Source: Chryseolinea soli
GTDB lineage: Bacteria > Bacteroidota > Bacteroidia > Cytophagales > Cyclobacteriaceae
Direction: 5' to 3'
NCBI RefSeq assembly: GCF_003589925.1
Contig: NZ_CP032382.1
Coordinates: 4,526,001-4,590,000 of the forward strand
Length of the DNA stretch: 64,000 nt
The notes beneath the pieces are model-generated. The model searched no databases and had not been told where the DNA came from. It saw only the letters and a list, made by a program, of their open reading frames with translations. A program made the position numbers and the translations under genes. Shown here one piece after another: positions 42,767 to 52,553 of this stretch (the stretch's first letter is position 1; every line of letters begins with the position of its first letter).

Positions 42767-43987
42767 ATGAAAGAAACACTTGCCCTTCGCGGAGGGCCCA
42801 AGACCGTGACCCGGAATTTTTCCTGGCCGGTTTTTGACGAAAGCGATGTTGCCGCCGTCACGCAGGTAGCCCAAAGCGGTCAGTGGGGAAACCCCGATTG
42901 CAGCGGCCTGGTGGAAAAGTTTGAAAACGAATTTGCCTCCTTTTGTGGCAGCAAGTATGCCATAGCGTGCGCCAACGGCTCCGTGGCGTTGCGGCTGGCG
43001 CTCATCGCATCGGGTGTAAAGCCTGGCGACGAAGTGATCGTTCCGCCCTACACCTTCATTGCCACGGCCACCATCGTGGTGGAGGCGAACTGCGTTCCCG
43101 TTTTTGTCGACATCGAGCCCGATACTTATAACCTCGATCCCGCCAGGATCGAAGCCGCCATCACGCCGCGCACAAAGGCCATCATCCCCGTGCACTTCGC
43201 CGGGCAGGCCTGCGACATGGACCGCATCATGGCGATCGCGAAAAAACATAACCTCACCGTCATCGAAGATGCGGCCCATGCCCATGGCGGCGTATATAAA
43301 GGAAAGAAGCTGGGGTCGATCGGTCATGCCGGCTGTTTTAGTTTTCAATCATCAAAAAACCTCAACGCCGGCGAAGGGGGATTGGTGGTGACCGACGACG
43401 AGTCGCTTTACAACATGATGAATTCCCTGCGCAACGTGGGTCGTGTAAAAGGAGGTCAATGGTATGAGCATCACTACCTGGGTTGCAACTATCGCATCAC
43501 GCAATTCCAGGCGGCCCTGCTATCGCAACAACTTGCGCGCCTGGAAGAACAAACACGGGTACGCGACACCAATGGAAAATATTTGAGCAACCTACTGGCT
43601 TCGATCGACGGCATCGCCCCGCTCACGCGTGGACACGGCGAAACGGTGCACACCTATCACTTGTTTATTTTTCGATACGACAAATCGAAATTCGGAGGAT
43701 TGTCGAAAAAGGAATTTGCCGAAGCGCTGGCCGCCGAAGGTGTTCCCGCATTCATGGGCTATCCGAAACCGATTTATGAGCAGCCGGTATTTCAACAAAA
43801 GAACTTCATGTGCTATGCCCTTCCCGACACGGTGGACTATACCCGTGTGCACTGCCCCGTGGCCGAACGCGCTTGCTATGAAGAAGCCGTGTGGATCTTG
43901 CAACATGCCATGCTCGGATCAAAAGAAGATATGGAGCAGTTTGCAGCGGCCATAAAAAAAATACAACACGCCGTTCGTCGCGACTGA
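42767..43987 (+). CDS. DegT/DnrJ/EryC1/StrS-family PLP aminotransferase
   Basis: 406 residues. 'LALRGGPKTVTRNF' is the usual opening of the sugar- and cyclitol-aminotransferase branch. PLP contacts include Asp168 in 'VIEDAAHAHGG' and the Schiff-base Lys197 in 'FSFQSSKNLNAGEGG'. The substrate region has 'GCNYRITQFQAALLSQQL' and 'HCPVAERACYEEAVWI'. Members aminate keto-sugars or inososes using Gln or Glu. It is followed after 27 bp by an FucP-like transporter and then a Rid protein, suggesting a small operon for handling an imported amino- or keto-sugar. Antibiotic biosynthesis is unlikely in this context. The spacer before it has a TATCTTTC element (42739) resembling a Bacteroidota -7 box. Confidence 0.92.
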   Translation: MKETLALRGGPKTVTRNFSWPVFDESDVAAVTQVAQSGQWGNPDCSGLVEKFENEFASFCGSKYAIACANGSVALRLALIASGVKPGDEVIVPPYTFIATATIVVEANCVPVFVDIEPDTYNLDPARIEAAITPRTKAIIPVHFAGQACDMDRIMAIAKKHNLTVIEDAAHAHGGVYKGKKLGSIGHAGCFSFQSSKNLNAGEGGLVVTDDESLYNMMNSLRNVGRVKGGQWYEHHYLGCNYRITQFQAALLSQQLARLEEQTRVRDTNGKYLSNLLASIDGIAPLTRGHGETVHTYHLFIFRYDKSKFGGLSKKEFAEALAAEGVPAFMGYPKPIYEQPVFQQKNFMCYALPDTVDYTRVHCPVAERACYEEAVWILQHAMLGSKEDMEQFAAAIKKIQHAVRRD

Positions 43988-44014
43988 CAAACGGCGCCAT
44001 CTTGAAACAAACCT

Positions 44015-45280
44015 ATGAAACGCAACACCGTCATCGTCTTACTCGTCTTTCTCATTTTCTCCGTCATTTCGTTTCTCACCAACATTCTCGGGCCGCTGGT
44101 GCCGGATATTATAGACAGCTTTCAATTGAGCATCGGACTGGCGGGGTTCCTGCCGTTCTCTTTTTTTGTTGCTTATGGTGTGATGTCTATTCCGTCGGGT
44201 GTGTTGATCGAGAAGTATTCCGGGAAAACGGTGATCATCGTGGCTTTTGTCCTGGCGATGGTGGCGGCGCAGGTGTTTGCCATTTTTCCGCAATTTACGA
44301 TCGCGTTGCTCTCGTTGTTCTCCATCGGCATCGGCATGGCGATGTTGCAGGTGGTGATCAATCCTTTATTGCGGCAAGCAGGAGGGGAGGAGCATTTTGC
44401 GTTCAACTCGGTGTTGGCCAATTTCTTTTTTGGGGCGGCATCGTTTCTCAGTCCGTTGCTTTATAGTTACCTCGTGGGGAACATTCACAGCCATCACGCC
44501 AGTGGCATCGCTGCGCTGTTCAACGGTCTGGTGACGCCGGAGTTGAAATGGGTCTCGTTGTACTGGGTCTTTGCCGTTACCTGCCTGGTCATGATCGTGG
44601 TCATTGCCGCGATCACCTTTCCAAAAGTGGAATACACGGCCGAAGACCGCATCGATACTGGCGAAACGCTTCGTGAACTGCTGCGCGACAAAACGGTGCT
44701 GCGCTTTTTTGTGGGCATCTTTTGTTATGTGGGCACCGAGCAAGGCATCGCAAACTGGATGTCTAAATTCTTACAACTCTATCATGGCGTAGATCCTGCC
44801 ACCGTCGGCGCCACCAGCATTGCTTACTTTTGGGGCCTCCTCACCTTTGGTTGTTTTGTGGGCTTGTTGCTGCTAAAACTTTTCGACAGCCGTCATATCC
44901 TGATCGTTTTTGCCTTGGGCGCGATGCTCAGTCTTTTGTCCGGACTGTTTGGTGATGTGCGCATCGCGTTGGTCGCGTTGCCGCTCACCGGATTTTTTCT
45001 TTCGATCATGTGGTCCATTGTTTTTTCGTTGGGCATGAATTCGCTCCCGAAACATCACGGCACGCTGTCGGGGATCTTGTGCACCGGCATCGTGGGAGGT
45101 GCCGTGATGCCGCTGATCATCGGAGGTCTTGCCGAAAGCGTTGGACTGAGGTTCGCCATGTTGGTCTTGTGCATGACGTTGGGATACATTCTGAGCATTG
45201 GCATCGGGGCGCGACCCCTGGTGACCAACGCCCGGGTTAAGCGCTGGCGCGATTTATTTTCGAAGCCCGCTGTGGAATAA
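44015..45280 (+). CDS. Sugar MFS transporter, FucP-like
   Basis: 421 residues, about twelve transmembrane helices. The N-terminal pattern 'NILGPLVPDIIDSFQLSIGLAGFLPFSFFVAYGVMSIPSGVLIEKYSGKTVII' and 'QVVINPLLRQAGG' correspond to the fucose:H+ symporter (FHS) group, where helices 1-2 and 4 carry the same blocks. It lies 27 bp after the DegT aminotransferase gene and 83 bp before a Rid-family gene, all co-directional. The substrate is probably a hexose, 6-deoxyhexose or cyclitol, not determinable from sequence alone. Confidence 0.9.
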   Translation: MKRNTVIVLLVFLIFSVISFLTNILGPLVPDIIDSFQLSIGLAGFLPFSFFVAYGVMSIPSGVLIEKYSGKTVIIVAFVLAMVAAQVFAIFPQFTIALLSLFSIGIGMAMLQVVINPLLRQAGGEEHFAFNSVLANFFFGAASFLSPLLYSYLVGNIHSHHASGIAALFNGLVTPELKWVSLYWVFAVTCLVMIVVIAAITFPKVEYTAEDRIDTGETLRELLRDKTVLRFFVGIFCYVGTEQGIANWMSKFLQLYHGVDPATVGATSIAYFWGLLTFGCFVGLLLLKLFDSRHILIVFALGAMLSLLSGLFGDVRIALVALPLTGFFLSIMWSIVFSLGMNSLPKHHGTLSGILCTGIVGGAVMPLIIGGLAESVGLRFAMLVLCMTLGYILSIGIGARPLVTNARVKRWRDLFSKPAVE

Positions 45281-45363
45281 TATCTACAACTATCCTGTTC
45301 TATGCTGATCGATTAGATCTGTACTCATTATATAATTAGAATCTAAAACTTTGTTCCGATATC

Positions 45364-45759
45364 ATGGCCATTACCCAACTCAACCCCGAAGGCGTTTTTC
45401 CACCCTATCGCAACTATAGCCACGCCGTGGAGATCAGCGGCGATTCAAAACTGTTGATCATCAGCGGCCTCAACGGCTACGAGGCCGACGGTCAAAGCAT
45501 GCCCGAATCGTTTGAGGAACAAGGTGAACTGATCTGGAAACACATCGGCACCATTCTGCGGTCGGCGGGAATGAATTATGCGAACATCGTTTCATTACGG
45601 ACTTATTTAAGCGATCCGTCATTCGACGAAGCCAATGTCCGGTTGCGCATGAAATACCTGGGCGACAACAGGCCGGCGTTAACAGTGATATGCTGTCAGC
45701 TGTTGGAAACGAAGTGGAAGTTGGAGATCGAAGCCATAGCGGCGAAGAGCGCAGGTTAG
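45364..45759 (+). CDS. Rid (YjgF/YER057c) family protein lacking the RidA catalytic arginine
   Basis: 131 residues, a complete Rid fold: 'FPPYRNYSHAVEISGDSKLLIISG', 'IWKHIGTILRSAGMNYANIVSLRTYLSD', 'YLGDNRPALTVICCQLLETKWKLEIEAIA'. In RidA the imine-deaminating Arg follows 'P-A' in this last block; here the aligned residue is Leu106 (RPALT). It is therefore probably not a classic 2-aminoacrylate deaminase but a Rid2-7-type member with another or unknown reaction. It is the last gene of the DegT-MFS-Rid group and convergent with a sigma-factor gene. Confidence 0.88.
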   Translation: MAITQLNPEGVFPPYRNYSHAVEISGDSKLLIISGLNGYEADGQSMPESFEEQGELIWKHIGTILRSAGMNYANIVSLRTYLSDPSFDEANVRLRMKYLGDNRPALTVICCQLLETKWKLEIEAIAAKSAG

Positions 45760-45796
45760 GGATGAGCGGTGCTAAGCTTTGATGGACGTGGCATGA

Positions 45797-46360
45797 TCAC
45801 GTGCAGGCGCCGAGCAGCACCATCGCTATCATAAAGAATATAAGATGATCCAGCCGCAGGCGAAGTTTCTTCAATGCCTGGCTGATATGGTATTCAACCG
45901 CTTTTCCCGACACGTTCAGACGGGAAGCGATCTCTTCATTGGTGTAACGGTCGAAGCGACTGAGGCGGAAGATGGTCTTGGTAGTATCGGGAAGTTTGTC
46001 GATCTCACTGTTTAACAGCTCCAGCGTCTCGTCATAGGCCACGGCTTCCTCCGTCGTGTGTGTCTCCTCCGAAAAAGTCTGCTTGGCTTGGCGGACCAGT
46101 TTTTCCTGGCTCGCAATTTTATCGAAGTGATCGTAGATGCGATTTTTCATAGACCTGAACAAGTAGGCGCTCAGGTCTTCGACGTGGCCCAGGTTTTCGC
46201 GCTTCATCCAGAAATTCACAAACACATCCTGCACCAATTCCTGCGCGGTGGTCTTATCGCGAAAATAGTTATACGCCAGGCCATAAAGTTTAGCCCAGAA
46301 GAGATCGTAAATCTCTTCAAATTCCGCTTCCGTCATACCGGTTGAGCCGATCTTTAACAT
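45797..46360 (-). CDS. ECF RNA polymerase sigma factor, divergent from its FecR gene
   Basis: 187 residues (Met9 gives an alternative start). Region 2 is 'FEEIYDLFWAKLYGLAYNYFRDKTTAQELVQDVFVNFWMKRENL', with '-10'-recognition part 'DLSAYLFRSMKNRIYDHFD'. Region 4 is 'LPDTTKTIFRLSRFDRYTNEEIASRLNVSGKAVEYHISQALKKLRLRL', followed by a hydrophobic tail. It is transcribed away from FecR across 127 bp, unlike the first locus in this window where sigma, FecR and SusC are co-directional. It should direct transcription of the fecR-susC-susD genes and perhaps its own gene through the shared spacer. Confidence 0.93.
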   Translation of the reverse strand: MLKIGSTGMTEAEFEEIYDLFWAKLYGLAYNYFRDKTTAQELVQDVFVNFWMKRENLGHVEDLSAYLFRSMKNRIYDHFDKIASQEKLVRQAKQTFSEETHTTEEAVAYDETLELLNSEIDKLPDTTKTIFRLSRFDRYTNEEIASRLNVSGKAVEYHISQALKKLRLRLDHLIFFMIAMVLLGACT

Positions 46361-46487
46361 GCCATAAAATTGGGTTGGGCGTAGAAAGGTAGCAAAAATG
46401 CAATCGTTTTAAAAAAAATTACAATCGAGTTAGGGTAGCAGCGGGTCATAACCTTCTTACATATATACCAAGCCTGAAAAAAGTGCG

Positions 46488-47444
46488 ATGAATAAATATG
46501 TATTGGCGGATCTGATCCGGCGTCTCCGGGCGGGCAAAGCCTCGGCTGAAGATAAATATCTGTTGGAACAGATCTGGCAGGAAGCGATGCGCGACACATC
46601 CTATCTCGACAGCTTGTCGGACGCGGAACGCGAAGTATTGAAAAAGAAGATGTTTGCGGCCACACAAGAAGAGATCGGTCGTCGCATGCAACCGCGCAAG
46701 GTTGTGGCCTGGCGCCCGTGGGCGTTACTCGCTGCAGCAGCGTTTGCCCTACTGTTCACCGTTTCAATCGTATTATATTGGAATGCCAACCGCTACACGG
46801 AAGTGCATACCGGCTATGGCGAACGCATTGCCGTCACGCTCCCCGACAATTCGACGGTTACACTCAATGGCAACTCTATACTCCGTTACCACAGGAAGTG
46901 GGATCATGAACATACACGCGAAGTGTGGATCGACGGCGAAGGTTTCTTTGCCGTGCAACACACCGTGAACCACCAGAAATTTGTTGTCCACGCTTCCGAC
47001 CAACTCAACGTGGAGGTGCTCGGCACAAAATTCAACGTGAAGAGCCGCGAAAAGAAATCCGAAGTGATGTTGACCGAAGGGAAAGTGAAGTTGGACATGC
47101 AAAACACCCAGGCAAAGGCCAGTTCAGTTTTCCTCGCACCAGGAGAACTGGCCACCCTGGGCACTGACCGCCACCTCTCCAAACGCACCGTAAAACAAAA
47201 ACAATACACATCGTGGCTGCAATACACTTTGTATTTCGACCGAACCACGCTGCGCGACGTCGCTGTTCTCTTAAAAGATACGTATGGGCTGGACGTTGTT
47301 TTTGACGACGCCACGCTGCAAGACCGCGAATTGTCGGGCGAAATCTCGTCCGCCAGTATCAATGACATTTTATATGCCATCGCCGAAACGTTCAACCTAA
47401 GCGTTACCCGCGATGGCACCAGTGTTTATATTTCTTCCAAATAA
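46488..47444 (+). CDS. FecR-family anti-sigma factor
   Basis: 318 residues. The N-terminal sigma-binding part is ~1-75 ('VLADLIRRLRAGKASAEDKYLLEQIW'). One transmembrane helix lies at ~82-101 ('WALLAAAAFALLFTVSIVLYW'). The FecR domain is ~105-215 ('RIAVTLPDNSTVTLNGNSILRY', 'REVWIDGEGFFAVQHTVNHQKFVVH', 'VLGTKFNVKS', 'VMLTEGKVKL') and the C-terminal STN-like DUF4974 domain ~240-315 ('FDRTTLRDVAVLLKDTYGLDVVFDDATLQDRELSGEI'). It lies only 17 bp before SusC, so regulator and receptor are probably on one mRNA. Confidence 0.94.
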   Translation: MNKYVLADLIRRLRAGKASAEDKYLLEQIWQEAMRDTSYLDSLSDAEREVLKKKMFAATQEEIGRRMQPRKVVAWRPWALLAAAAFALLFTVSIVLYWNANRYTEVHTGYGERIAVTLPDNSTVTLNGNSILRYHRKWDHEHTREVWIDGEGFFAVQHTVNHQKFVVHASDQLNVEVLGTKFNVKSREKKSEVMLTEGKVKLDMQNTQAKASSVFLAPGELATLGTDRHLSKRTVKQKQYTSWLQYTLYFDRTTLRDVAVLLKDTYGLDVVFDDATLQDRELSGEISSASINDILYAIAETFNLSVTRDGTSVYISSK

Positions 47445-47461
47445 ACTAACCGCAAACCCGT

Positions 47462-50400
47462 ATGCTAAAACAGTACAGTAATTACTACACCGTATGGAGG
47501 AGTTGCTTATGTCTGGTGATGCTAAGTTTTCCAGCGCTCTTGTTGGCGCAGGACCAACTTTTTGCCAACGCCCTCCAAATGAACCGCACCACGCCGCGTC
47601 GTGCCGAAGTGCGTTCGTTGCGCGAGGCACTCGAAGAGGTGCAGGATCATTTTAACGTATCATTCTTATATGAATCTACCGTCCTGGAAGGAAAAGAGGT
47701 TTCCGCCAAGATCGCCATCAAAGGAAAGATCGAAAACACACTGACCAATTTGCTGGAACCCGTCGGTCTGCGATTCAAAAAGATCAATGACCGCACGTAT
47801 TCCATTTTGCCTAAGACTGCCCCGAAAACTTCCCGCGATCAGCGCGGTGCGGCCGCTTCTGAAAAGGATAGTTCGGCTGACCTCAGTCCTTCTCCCGCAG
47901 ATGCAGAAGCGTTATTTGAAGCAGCGGCCGAGAACCGGTTTGTCGAGATCGTCGTGCAAGGTACCATCACCGACGAGAACAATGGCCCCATCCCCGGAGC
48001 AAACGTGCTGGTGAAGGGAACCACGAAAGGCACCACTACCGATGCCGATGGTAAGTTCTCCATCAGCGTACCCGACGAAAATGCCGTGTTGGTCGTGAGC
48101 TTCATCGGCTACACGTCCGAAGAAGTGCCCGTGGGCAGCCGCACGACAATCGATGTGAAACTGACCCCCGACATCCAGCAGCTCAGCGAAGTGGTTGTCG
48201 TGGGATACGGCACACAGAAGCGCTCTTCCGTGACGGGAGCGGTGGCCACCGTGGGCTCCAAAGAAGTATCAGCGTTGCCTGTCGTGAGTGTGGAGTCGGC
48301 CATTCAAGGTCGTGTTCCCGGCGTGCAGGTAACCAGCAATGGTAGCCCCGGAACAACGCCTACGGTGCGCATCCGCGGGATAGGCTCCATCACCGGAGCT
48401 TCTCAGCCGCTGTACGTGATCGACGGCTTTCCTGCTGCAGGAAACCTGAACAATATTGATACGAAGGACATAGAGTCTGTCGAAGTGTTGAAAGATGCCG
48501 CTGCGTCAGCGATTTATGGATCGAGAGCGGCAAACGGGGTGATCATCATCACCACCAAGAGCGGTTCGCGCGACAGCAAAGTGCATGTGGATGTTGATAC
48601 CTACTATGGTGTACAGAAAGCCTGGAAGCAATTGGATTTGCTCGGCACCGATGATTACTTGAAATATGGTACAGCATTGTTGACAAATGCCGGTAACGCT
48701 TTGCCCCCTCGGTTTTCGGCTATGAATGACCCGATCTACGCAGGATCAACCCAAACCTACGCGCAAACCAACAGCGACTGGCAGGGTGCCATGTTCCGGA
48801 CCGCTCCGATTTCTCAAACGCAAGTGGCCTTGTCGGTGGGTTCGGAAAAATCCAAGTTGTATACCTCCGTGAGCAAATTCAACCAGGAGGGGATTATGCT
48901 CGGCACGAACTTCGACCGGTACAGTTACCGGTTGAATTATGAAAATAAGATCAGCAGCCGGTTCACGTTTGGCGAGAACTTTAACATCTCGTATTCCAGC
49001 ACACGGAACCAGGCTGAAAGCGGTGGACGAACCATTCTGCAGCACATTATTCACTCGGTTCCTTACATCCCGATCTATGATCCTACCTTGCTTGGAGGCT
49101 TCCGGGCACCAAGCGGAAATGATGGATCGGATCCTGAAAATCCCGTGCGCATCGTTAGTATGGACTCCAACAAAGACAATGTGATGAACATTATCGGAAG
49201 CGGCTATCTGGAAGCCAAGATCTTCGATGGGTTGAAATACAAATTCACCGCCGGTGTGAACTATGCCGTACGCCGTCACTTGGAAGACTATCCCATGTAC
49301 AACGATGGCTTTGTGTCGCGCAACCAGCATAACCTGGTCGACAACCGGAACACAAGCTTCTCTCCCTATCTGTCGAATCAACTCACCTACGATAAGACGT
49401 TTGGATCGCACGCGCTCAACGTGATCGCCGTAGCAGAGAAGCAAAACTACACGGGGTCAAACCTCAATGCCAGTGCGCAACAGGCCCGCAACGATATCGA
49501 CCAGATGACGGGATCGTCCAATCCTACGCTGAGTGGCGACAAATCGGAAACGACGTTGTTGTCTTACCTGGCACGTGTGAACTATGAATACAAAGGAAAA
49601 TATCTGTTGAGCGCTTCCATTCGCAGGGACGGTTTCTCCGGATTTGCACCCGATCACAAGTGGGGTAATTTTCCCGGCCTGTCGGTGGGCTGGCGCATGA
49701 ACGAAGAGAATTTCATGAAGCAAGTGCCCACGATCTCCGAATTGAAACTGCGCGCCAGCTATGGTTCACTGGGTTCCATTGCCAACGTAGGGGCGTATGA
49801 CTATCAATCGTTTATCAACACCAACACGTCCTACGATTTCAACAACGCACCCGCTGCCGGGGCTGCCTACTTCGACAAGATCCAAAACCTGAACCTGACA
49901 TGGGAAAAAACAAAAATGTCAAACTTCGGTATCGACCTGGGTTTGTTTGAGAACCGCGTGACGTTTACCGCCGAATACTTTGTAAGGAATGTCAGCGACT
50001 TGTTATTGGATGTTATCCCCGCCAACTCGCTGGGCTATACGTCGGCCACAAAACAGAACGTGGCATCGATGAAGAACTGGGGATATGAATTTATAGCAGG
50101 CTATGCAAAGTCAACCGGCCCGATCACGTTCAACATCAGCGCCAACATCGGCATCATTCGCAATACGGTAAAACAACTGAACGCACCCAACGCCGTGTTG
50201 TACAGCGGCAAGAACGACGACTTTGGTGGGTTTCAAATCACACGCACCATCGCCGGCAGCTCGATCCAGGAGTTTTATGGCTATAAGACCGACGGCATTT
50301 TCCAAAACCAGGCCGAGATCGACGCAGCCAATGCCATCGACGGCAACGCGTCCACGAAGTATCAGTCCAACGCAGCCCCTGGCGACATTCGCTTTAAGGA

Positions 50401-50980
50401 TATCAACGGCGATGGCGTGATCGATGCTTCCGACCAAGTGAGCTTAGGCAGCTATCTTCCGAAGTTCAATTACGGTTTCAATGTCACGGCCAACTACAAG
50501 AATTTCGACATGACACTCTTCTTCCAAGGTGTGCAAGGCAACAAGATCTACAACGGCACGAAGGTGCTCGGTCAGGGCATGCTCCGGTTATTTGGCGCCG
50601 AGAAAGAAGTGATGAATGCGTGGACGCCCGACAACACCAACACCAATGTTCCGCGTGCAGTGAACGGCGATCCCAATCAAAATTCACGGACATCGGACCG
50701 GTTCATCGAAGACGGTTCCTACTTCCGGTTAAAGAATATCAGTATCGGTTATTCCATACCGTCGGCGGGCATACAAGACCTGACCAAGGGCACACTTAAA
50801 AAACTCCGGATCTATATCTCGTCGCAAAATCTGTTCACCGTCACGAAGTATACGGGTTATGATCCGGAAATCGGTAATCGCTACCAGAACAGTACGGGCA
50901 ACACGCTGATCAATGGTATTGACTATGGCCAGTTCCCGTCGCCAAGAACCTTCATGGCCGGTCTTCAAGTTGGGTTTTAA
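47462..50980 (+). CDS. SusC/RagA TonB-dependent receptor with N-terminal STN domain
   Basis: 1172 residues. Signal peptide (WRSCLCLVMLSFPALLLAQ). STN domain ~45-115 ('LREALEEVQDHFNVSFLYESTVLEGKEVSAKIAIKGKIENTLTNLL'). A charged linker of ~45 residues ('KTAPKTSRDQRGAAASEKDSSAD...') is longer than usual. Then come the carboxypeptidase-like domain ~160-240 ('VQGTITDENNGPIPGANVLVKG'), the TonB box 'SEVVVVGYGTQ', the plug ('YVIDGFPAAGNL', 'VLKDAAASAIYGSRAANGVI') and a barrel ending 'MAGLQVGF'. The STN domain relays ligand binding to the FecR protein encoded immediately upstream. SusD follows at 16 bp. The substrate is unknown. Confidence 0.96.
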   Translation: MLKQYSNYYTVWRSCLCLVMLSFPALLLAQDQLFANALQMNRTTPRRAEVRSLREALEEVQDHFNVSFLYESTVLEGKEVSAKIAIKGKIENTLTNLLEPVGLRFKKINDRTYSILPKTAPKTSRDQRGAAASEKDSSADLSPSPADAEALFEAAAENRFVEIVVQGTITDENNGPIPGANVLVKGTTKGTTTDADGKFSISVPDENAVLVVSFIGYTSEEVPVGSRTTIDVKLTPDIQQLSEVVVVGYGTQKRSSVTGAVATVGSKEVSALPVVSVESAIQGRVPGVQVTSNGSPGTTPTVRIRGIGSITGASQPLYVIDGFPAAGNLNNIDTKDIESVEVLKDAAASAIYGSRAANGVIIITTKSGSRDSKVHVDVDTYYGVQKAWKQLDLLGTDDYLKYGTALLTNAGNALPPRFSAMNDPIYAGSTQTYAQTNSDWQGAMFRTAPISQTQVALSVGSEKSKLYTSVSKFNQEGIMLGTNFDRYSYRLNYENKISSRFTFGENFNISYSSTRNQAESGGRTILQHIIHSVPYIPIYDPTLLGGFRAPSGNDGSDPENPVRIVSMDSNKDNVMNIIGSGYLEAKIFDGLKYKFTAGVNYAVRRHLEDYPMYNDGFVSRNQHNLVDNRNTSFSPYLSNQLTYDKTFGSHALNVIAVAEKQNYTGSNLNASAQQARNDIDQMTGSSNPTLSGDKSETTLLSYLARVNYEYKGKYLLSASIRRDGFSGFAPDHKWGNFPGLSVGWRMNEENFMKQVPTISELKLRASYGSLGSIANVGAYDYQSFINTNTSYDFNNAPAAGAAYFDKIQNLNLTWEKTKMSNFGIDLGLFENRVTFTAEYFVRNVSDLLLDVIPANSLGYTSATKQNVASMKNWGYEFIAGYAKSTGPITFNISANIGIIRNTVKQLNAPNAVLYSGKNDDFGGFQITRTIAGSSIQEFYGYKTDGIFQNQAEIDAANAIDGNASTKYQSNAAPGDIRFKDINGDGVIDASDQVSLGSYLPKFNYGFNVTANYKNFDMTLFFQGVQGNKIYNGTKVLGQGMLRLFGAEKEVMNAWTPDNTNTNVPRAVNGDPNQNSRTSDRFIEDGSYFRLKNISIGYSIPSAGIQDLTKGTLKKLRIYISSQNLFTVTKYTGYDPEIGNRYQNSTGNTLINGIDYGQFPSPRTFMAGLQVGF

Positions 50981-50996
50981 GGCGTAGCAACAAAAA

Positions 50997-52529
50997 ATGA
51001 AAACCATGAAAACGAAAATCATATTTTTTACTGTAGTATCGAGCCTGATCGTCAGCTCCTGCGGCGAAAACGTTCTGGACAGGCAAAGCACGACCAACGT
51101 GAAGACGGAGAATTATTACAAAACCGTCGACGAACTGAACTCCGCGCTGACCGGTTCCTATGCCATACTGCAAGGCACGGACCTTGGCGGGCGTGAGTAT
51201 TTCTTCCTTCATGACCTGCGTTCCGATGACGTGGCCAGCGGCGGGGGTCAGTTGGAAACTGCCCGGAACCAGATCCTGATCGGTTCCCTGGGGGCAACCA
51301 ATTCGGTGATGACGTCCGTGTGGAACGGCTTTTACCGGTTGATCCATCGTGTCAATGCCATCATTGAAGATGCACCGGATGCTACGGGCGACGCGGGTGT
51401 GAAAGCCAGAATTGTAGGCGAGGCCCGGTTCTTAAGAGCATGGGGTTATTTTCAACTGGCCGCCTTCTGGGGAGATGTTCCGCTGTACGATACCTACGCA
51501 AAAGGGTTCGAGGACGTGAAAGCCCGCAGCCCGCAAAGCGATGTTTTTAAATTCGTGATCACCGAATTGAACAGCCTGCAGGCCGACTTACCGGTTTCTT
51601 ATTCCGGCAACGACCTGGGACGTGCTTCCCGCGGGGCAGCGCTGACCTTGTTGGCCAAAGTTTACATTTTCACGGGCGACTACACGAACGCAAAAACACA
51701 ACTCGAAGCCGTGAAAGGTATGGGCTATGCGCTGATGGATAACTACTTTGATAACTTCAAAGAAGAAACGGAGTACAACAAGGAATCGATCTTCGAACTT
51801 TCTTATACCTCCAGCGGTAATTTTAACTGGGATGCCGATGGCAACGGAACGAGCGTAAACGAATCGTGGATCCGCTCGCAAGAATACTCCGCCGTGGGAT
51901 GGCGCAACCTGATCCCTTCCGACAAGCTGCTGAACGAATACGAAGCAAACGATCCCCGCCTGAAAGAAAACTTTTATTTCATCGGCGACAAGTACGGCGA
52001 TCCGGCCGCACCGCTGACGCTGACCGCCGATAAAGTACAAGGCAACTCCAGCAATTTCCACAGCGTGACCCAAAAGGTCAGCTGGAGAAAATACTCGGTC
52101 ATGTATAAGCTGGACCCGGGAGGATATTATGACAAGATCGGGATCAACTATCGCATGTACCGCTACGCCGACGTGTTGCTGATGCTGGCGGAATGCGAGA
52201 ACGAAGTGGGCACGGGCGCTGCGGCAATAAGCTATATGAACATGATCCGCAACCGCGCCAGCGTGAGCATGCCTAATTATCCTACAGCCGACTTCCCTTG
52301 CAATTCCAAGGCAGAGATCACCCGCGCCATCATACACGAACGCCAGGTAGAGCTGGCCGGCGAAGAAGTACGCAATTTCGACATTCTCCGTTGGAGGAAG
52401 AACGGCAAGCTGACCACCGAACCGATTTCCTATTTCGAAGCGAACAAATTTGAGCTGCTCCCCATACCGCAGGATGAGATCAATACCAACAAGGAGATTC
52501 CGCAAAGCGAGCAGAACCCCGGGTATTGA
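50997..52529 (+). CDS. SusD/RagB-family outer-membrane lipoprotein
   Basis: 510 residues (ATG at codon 4 also possible). SPII signal with lipobox IVSSC, then 'GENVLDRQSTTNVKTENYYKTVDELNSALTGSYAIL', typical of SusD. The helical core has 'FLRAWGYFQLAAFWGDVPLYD' and 'RGAALTLLAKVYIFTGDYTNAKTQL'. The C-terminus has 'YRYADVLLMLAECENEVGTGAAAISYMNMIRNRA', 'IIHERQVELAGEEVRNFDILRWRKNGKL' and 'LLPIPQDEINTN'. It pairs with the SusC encoded 16 bp upstream and ends the inducible unit at a strong terminator, 65 bp before an FG-GAP/UnbV lipoprotein gene. Confidence 0.96.
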   Translation: MKTMKTKIIFFTVVSSLIVSSCGENVLDRQSTTNVKTENYYKTVDELNSALTGSYAILQGTDLGGREYFFLHDLRSDDVASGGGQLETARNQILIGSLGATNSVMTSVWNGFYRLIHRVNAIIEDAPDATGDAGVKARIVGEARFLRAWGYFQLAAFWGDVPLYDTYAKGFEDVKARSPQSDVFKFVITELNSLQADLPVSYSGNDLGRASRGAALTLLAKVYIFTGDYTNAKTQLEAVKGMGYALMDNYFDNFKEETEYNKESIFELSYTSSGNFNWDADGNGTSVNESWIRSQEYSAVGWRNLIPSDKLLNEYEANDPRLKENFYFIGDKYGDPAAPLTLTADKVQGNSSNFHSVTQKVSWRKYSVMYKLDPGGYYDKIGINYRMYRYADVLLMLAECENEVGTGAAAISYMNMIRNRASVSMPNYPTADFPCNSKAEITRAIIHERQVELAGEEVRNFDILRWRKNGKLTTEPISYFEANKFELLPIPQDEINTNKEIPQSEQNPGY

Positions 52530-52553
52530 TCAGCGGTCCGAATTAAACTGAAG

